Part shown: one piece after another, positions 35,830 through 39,457 of the stretch
How the letters are laid out: every line of letters starts with the position of its first letter
Position numbering within the stretch: the stretch's first letter is position 1
Source: Shewanella metallivivens
Lineage (GTDB): Bacteria; Pseudomonadota; Gammaproteobacteria; Enterobacterales; Shewanellaceae
Assembly (NCBI RefSeq): GCF_028750675.1
Contig: NZ_JAQQPZ010000008.1
Span: 61,392-100,848, forward strand
Length of the DNA: 39,457 nucleotides
Reading direction: 5' to 3'
Notes under the pieces: generated by a model
Told to the model about the DNA's origin: nothing
Database searches by the model: none
The model's input: the letters and a program-made list of their open reading frames with translations, nothing else
Translations under genes and position numbers: made by a program

Positions 35830-36858
35830 TTACTCGCCTTTTAAACGTCGATCTAGCTGATCTTTTAAATTGGCCGGCACACCTTTAATTAAAATGGTAT
35901 CTGACACTGGGTCGTAAATAACGCGCTCACCTAAATGGCCGCCATCAAAACTTAAGGTCACACCGCCACCAGTACCTGAAAATTTCTTTAAGCTGCGCAA
36001 ACTGGCTTTATCCGCTGGAAACTCTTCATCAAGCTCATAGCTGCCACCACAGGCAAAGTCATAAAATGAATCCATGCCAGAATCAGCTAATTCATCGGCT
36101 AAATCTTTAACCTCAATCACGTCACCTGAATCTGCGCGCTCGGCACAATATTCAAACACTTTATTACGACACTCTTGACGTTCATCTTTAGTCAATTCGC
36201 TGCCAGCAACAAAATCTTCAACGGCATGAATTAACGTTTTGTTTTGAGCTTTAATGTTAACGCCTTCAACACAGCCCATAAAATCTAAAAAGAAATCAGC
36301 AACTTTACGGCCCGCACGTCCACGAATAAACGAAATATACTTACGAGAGCTTTTATCCGCTTGCCACTCAGTTAAATCAATACGCGCAGCGAGTTGAATA
36401 TTGCTTAAATCTAAATGATTGTTTTGTGACAACTCCATATCATCTAATACCGTCATCGATGACTTAGCACTTAATAATGCCACAAACAAATAGTCGCTCG
36501 TCATACTGGTATAGCAAGACATCAACAAAAAGCCACCCTGGCTAAAGTCATATTTAGCTAACTCTTGCTGTAATAACTGGCTGGCTTGGCCACTAAACTC
36601 CACAAAACCTAAATCGCCACTGCGATAACTCGTTAACGCATTTGCAAATTCATCATTGGCTTCGCCATCATCACCGTGAGTACCAAAAAAGCCAAAACCT
36701 TTACCCGCTTTGCCTGAGTAAGTCTGGTGTAACTCTTCTAGCATGGTTTCAACAGCGTTGGTATTCAATAACGGTTGCGGACGTAGGCGACAGCGCATTT
36801 GTCCCTGACCGTCTTGAGAAATTTCGTGAATAATTGCTTGCTCAATACTAATCGCCAT
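35830..36858 (-). CDS. yejK: Nucleoid-associated protein YejK (NdpA)
   Basis: YejK is a conserved nucleoid-associated protein that binds DNA gyrase and topoisomerase IV and modulates their activity. The 342-aa length is typical. Recognisable segments are [15 protein letters not shown] at the start, [38 protein letters not shown] and the C-terminal [21 protein letters not shown]. It is divergent from yejL, as in E. coli. Confidence 0.95.
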   Translation of the reverse strand: MAISIEQAIIHEISQDGQGQMRCRLRPQPLLNTNAVETMLEELHQTYSGKAGKGFGFFGTHGDDGEANDEFANALTSYRSGDLGFVEFSGQASQLLQQELAKYDFSQGGFLLMSCYTSMTSDYLFVALLSAKSSMTVLDDMELSQNNHLDLSNIQLAARIDLTEWQADKSSRKYISFIRGRAGRKVADFFLDFMGCVEGVNIKAQNKTLIHAVEDFVAGSELTKDERQECRNKVFEYCAERADSGDVIEVKDLADELADSGMDSFYDFACGGSYELDEEFPADKASLRSLKKFSGTGGGVTLSFDGGHLGERVIYDPVSDTILIKGVPANLKDQLDRRLKGE

Positions 36859-37040
36859 AAGCCTTGTTAACCTATTGTGTCGCTGAAAATAATGTTGAAA
36901 AGAATGATATCAGACCCGCCGTATAAATCGAACAAGGGTTTGCTATATTCCTCACATAGCTCGAATAAAACTTGAGGCGATTAACGGCTAAATCCGTTAT
37001 TATGTGCAGCTAATTCATTCTTTATTGAAGTTTTCTGACT

Positions 37041-37253
37041 ATGGCAATTCAATCTAAATACACTAACACCCAAGTTGAAGCACTTATCAGCGAGCTGCTT
37101 GCTGTATTAGCTAAGCACCAAGCTCCTACCGATTTAAGCCTAATGGTATTAGGTAACTGCGTGACCCATCTGCTTGACAAAAAAGTCCCTAATGAGTCTC
37201 GTCAACAAGTTGCAGAGCAATTTGCCAAAGCGTTAACACAGTCGATTAAGTAA
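37041..37253 (+). CDS. yejL: DUF1414 family protein YejL
   Basis: A 70-aa protein conserved in gammaproteobacteria, always between yejK and yejM. It is helical and dimeric in solved family members. The sequence QSKYTNTQVEALISELLAVL and DLSLMVLGNCVTHLLDKKVP fits the family. The function is unknown. It lies 83 bases before yejM, with a hairpin between them. Confidence 0.93.
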   Translation: MAIQSKYTNTQVEALISELLAVLAKHQAPTDLSLMVLGNCVTHLLDKKVPNESRQQVAEQFAKALTQSIK

Positions 37254-37268
37254 TCGACTAAATAAAAT

Positions 37269-37314
37269 TTATCACCACACTAACAATCAGTTACACTGAA
37301 TTAGTTTGTGATAA
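37269..37314 (+). promoter_or_regulatory. Imperfect hairpin between yejL and yejM
   Basis: The arms 37269-37283 and 37301-37314 pair over about 13 bases, with one bulge and one mismatch (TTATCAC matching GTGATAA). Inside them CAGT (37288-37291) pairs with ACTG (37295-37298). No T run follows, so a terminator is unlikely. It lies 22 bases before the yejM start and could modulate its expression or processing. Confidence 0.4.
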
Positions 37315-37336
37315 TAACGTAGGAATACAAGTAAAC

Positions 37337-39127
37337 ATGATCGAGCGCAAAAAGCAGCAAATGACACGTGACAAGGTGTCACGCTTAGTTAATTGGGGTC
37401 ACTGGTTTGCCTTTTTTAATGGCATATTGGCGATGCTAATTGGCGCTCGATATATTGGCAGTGTGGGATACCCTGAAACGGTTATCGGCTGGGCCTACTT
37501 GACCATCAGCACCATAGGACATTTTACTTTTTTAGCCTTTATTGGTTACCTAATATTCATTTTCCCGATTACTTTACTCCTACCCTACTCTAAAATTTTG
37601 CGAGGCTTTGCCGCCTTTATTGCGTCACTCGGGCTTTATACCTTGCTTTATGACACCATCATTTATGATGACTATGGCATTCACTTAAGTCCTTTTGCGT
37701 TCGATTTAGCCTGGCAAGATCTCAACGCATTACTGCACAGTTCCTCATACATTGTCACCCCTATCGCTATCGTACTTGTAGAACTAACAGTGGCTAACTT
37801 TTTGTGGAAACGCATCGACAAAATTCAGAAAAAACAATGGGGAAATCGTGTTGTGCTATTTGTTGGCGTCTGTTTTGTCAGCAGCCACTTATTCCATATT
37901 TGGGCCGACGCCACCAACATGACTGAAGTCACCCGTTTCGACGACGCTTATCCAGTGTCTTATCCCGCGACAGCACGCTCATTTATGGAAAATCACGGTA
38001 TTGACAGCAGTATGCAACCGGCAGAGGCTCGCTCGTCAACATCACGTAAATTAAGCTATCCAATCTATCCACTGCAATGCAGCGCGGATAGCCAACCCAA
38101 CATTTTATTCATCACCATAGACAGCTTACGTACAGACATGGTCGACAGCGTTACCATGCCTTATTTAACTCAGTACCGAAATAAAAATCAGCGCTTTAGT
38201 AACCATTTTAGCGGCGGCACTGACTTTGACACCAGCATGTTTACCTTAATGTACGGATTACAAGGCAATTATAGCGATCGCAAAGAATTTGCCAGCACCT
38301 CACCGTTGTTGACCAATGAACTCAGTAAACAAGGTTATCAACAAGCATTTTTTGCCCCCCAAATTTATGACGACATCAACAATATTGCCATGTTTAAAGG
38401 CATGCAAATTCACACCAGTGCAGGGTACAATGGCAGTGCAGATGCTGATATCAATACCATCAATGCCGTTAATGCTTGGCAATCGAGCCAAACACAGCCC
38501 TGGTTTGCACTGGTTAACCTAACTGCCCCAGAAGATTATGACACGCCAATTGGCTTTTTAGGTGTACAAACCATCAAACCACACATGGAATTAAAGCCAG
38601 CGCAAAAAGTGTTGTTTAATCAATACCGTCAATCGCTTAATTTTATCGACCAGCAACTCGCCATTTTGCTTGATAACGTCAGTGATGACACTATCGTCTT
38701 GATCACCGGCACCTATGGTCAAGTCTTTACCAGCAACACCAGCGATGCCCGTAACGATTTATCGCCAGGTAATGTTAAAGTGCCGCTGATTATTCATTGG
38801 CCAGATGGGCACGGAAACAAAATTAATTATCGCACCAGCCATTACGGTATTGCCCCCACTTTGCTCAGCCAAGTATTAGGTTGCACCAACCCAAGTACTG
38901 ATTACAGCTCTGGACGCAGCTTGCTTGAGCCCAACAGCGAAACCTGGGTGTATATTGGTGACAGCAGACGTTTTGCGATTTATCAAAAATCGGAAATCAC
39001 TGTGCTTGACCGCTTTGGAAAATACCGTATTTACGATTTAGAGTATAAAAACCGCTTGAACAAGAAGATGAGCGCACCAGAGTTAATCCAAGTCATGCGG
39101 GAAGGCCGTAGGCTGTATAATCAATAA
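37337..39127 (+). CDS. yejM: Inner-membrane protein YejM (PbgA/LapC), LPS homeostasis
   Basis: YejM senses lipopolysaccharide at the periplasmic face and restrains FtsH-LapB degradation of LpxC. Five membrane helices (about 20-40, 53-81, 88-108, 137-157 and 170-190) follow the start. The first is preceded by RDKVSRLVNWGHWFAFFNG, family-typical. A basic linker (about 215-240) leads to a periplasmic sulfatase-like domain (about 252-590). This domain starts NILFITIDSLRTDMV and ends KYRIYDLEYKNRLNKK. The length of 596 aa is slightly above the E. coli protein. A TAGGA lies about 12 bases before the ATG. It lies downstream of yejL. Confidence 0.94.
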   Translation: MIERKKQQMTRDKVSRLVNWGHWFAFFNGILAMLIGARYIGSVGYPETVIGWAYLTISTIGHFTFLAFIGYLIFIFPITLLLPYSKILRGFAAFIASLGLYTLLYDTIIYDDYGIHLSPFAFDLAWQDLNALLHSSSYIVTPIAIVLVELTVANFLWKRIDKIQKKQWGNRVVLFVGVCFVSSHLFHIWADATNMTEVTRFDDAYPVSYPATARSFMENHGIDSSMQPAEARSSTSRKLSYPIYPLQCSADSQPNILFITIDSLRTDMVDSVTMPYLTQYRNKNQRFSNHFSGGTDFDTSMFTLMYGLQGNYSDRKEFASTSPLLTNELSKQGYQQAFFAPQIYDDINNIAMFKGMQIHTSAGYNGSADADINTINAVNAWQSSQTQPWFALVNLTAPEDYDTPIGFLGVQTIKPHMELKPAQKVLFNQYRQSLNFIDQQLAILLDNVSDDTIVLITGTYGQVFTSNTSDARNDLSPGNVKVPLIIHWPDGHGNKINYRTSHYGIAPTLLSQVLGCTNPSTDYSSGRSLLEPNSETWVYIGDSRRFAIYQKSEITVLDRFGKYRIYDLEYKNRLNKKMSAPELIQVMREGRRLYNQ

Positions 39128-39132
39128 TATGA

Positions 39133-39162
39133 GCGCGGCTAATTGTGTTTGATTAGCCGCGC
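39133..39162 (+). terminator. Strong hairpin after yejM, possible terminator
   Basis: GCGCGGCTAAT (39133-39143) pairs perfectly with ATTAGCCGCGC (39152-39162) around an 8-base loop, 5 bases after the yejM stop. No T run follows, so it may mark an RNA end or stabilise the 3' end rather than stop polymerase on its own. Confidence 0.5.
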
Positions 39163-39457
39163 GGCTATGTGTTGATTCAATATGTCATAACTTATTTTAT
39201 CTACCCTATCTGCAGCACAATCACGACCGTTTCCCCGCAACACATCACTTTCGTCATATTCAGACCGTATTTCGTCAAATACTCTCACCGAGAAATAAAT
39301 GTAGGTAAAAGTGACTGCACGCTAAGTAAACCGTGAGTAGCATAGAACGAATATCGATTTGCAATCGTGCTGATAGAGTTGGATAGTTTATAGCCAATCG
39401 GTAAATAGCATATAACTAACTGCTTGCGCTCGTTAATTACTGTTGATAAAGTGCATA
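39163..39457. other. Right end of window without a recognised feature
   Basis: I see no open frame with a ribosome site, no RNA and no repeat here. The stretch is AT-rich and may be the upstream region of a gene beyond the window. Confidence 0.4.

Overview
The window looks like chromosomal core DNA of a Shewanella-type marine gammaproteobacterium. This is an inference from AT-rich DNA, closely related versions of Escherichia/Vibrio genes (ybgC-tolQRAB-pal-cpoB, rnt, purMN, cysB, topA, yejKLM, astB) and a MotY protein typical of sodium-driven polar flagella. I see no prophage, transposase, CRISPR array or resistance island.

Layout. 1-385: an intact tRNA-Lys (UUU) flanked by two broken tRNA-Lys copies, with a stable-RNA-type promoter, all on the minus strand. 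450-5735: the ybgC-tolQ-tolR-tolA-tolB-pal-cpoB cell-envelope operon (minus), with a promoter upstream of ybgC. 5736-6640: a gene-poor kilobase that holds a 39-codon frame with a good ribosome binding site and, on the plus strand, a candidate small RNA with its own promoter, nested hairpins and terminator. 6704-10899: motY, rnt, a 2-Cys peroxiredoxin and an NhaC-type transporter. 10989-14579: upp, the purMN operon and cysB. 15127-17741: a membrane-anchored coiled-coil protein of unknown function, then an SOS-box-controlled umuDC operon. 17808-22164: topA and astB. 22307-27164: an 818-residue Ig-like lipoprotein with calcium-loop motifs, a dicarboxylate/amino-acid symporter, a hairpin repeat element and a LysE-type exporter. 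27176-30235: a phosphonate/selenate-type ABC importer with a fused double permease. 30501-32524: a PhoP/PhoQ-like two-component system. 32521-39127: a 2OG-Fe(II) oxygenase, an HD-GYP protein, corA, yejK, yejL and yejM.

The genes fall into several jobs: envelope integrity and outer-membrane control (Tol-Pal, YejM, PhoPQ-like, CorA), nucleotide supply (Upp, PurM, PurN), DNA topology and damage tolerance (TopA, YejK, UmuDC), and amino-acid or small-molecule transport and catabolism (AstB, the symporter, the LysE-type exporter, the PhnD-like importer, CysB control).

The signals least explained by standard annotation are the structured RNA candidate at 6441-6597 and the small ORF at 6139-6258 in the ybgC-motY gap. 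Also notable are the duplicated broken tRNA-Lys units, the nested-palindrome element at 26360-26445, the hairpin between yejL and yejM, and a PhoQ-like kinase that lacks the usual proline after its phospho-accepting histidine. Assignments come from reading the sequence only; no database search was run.
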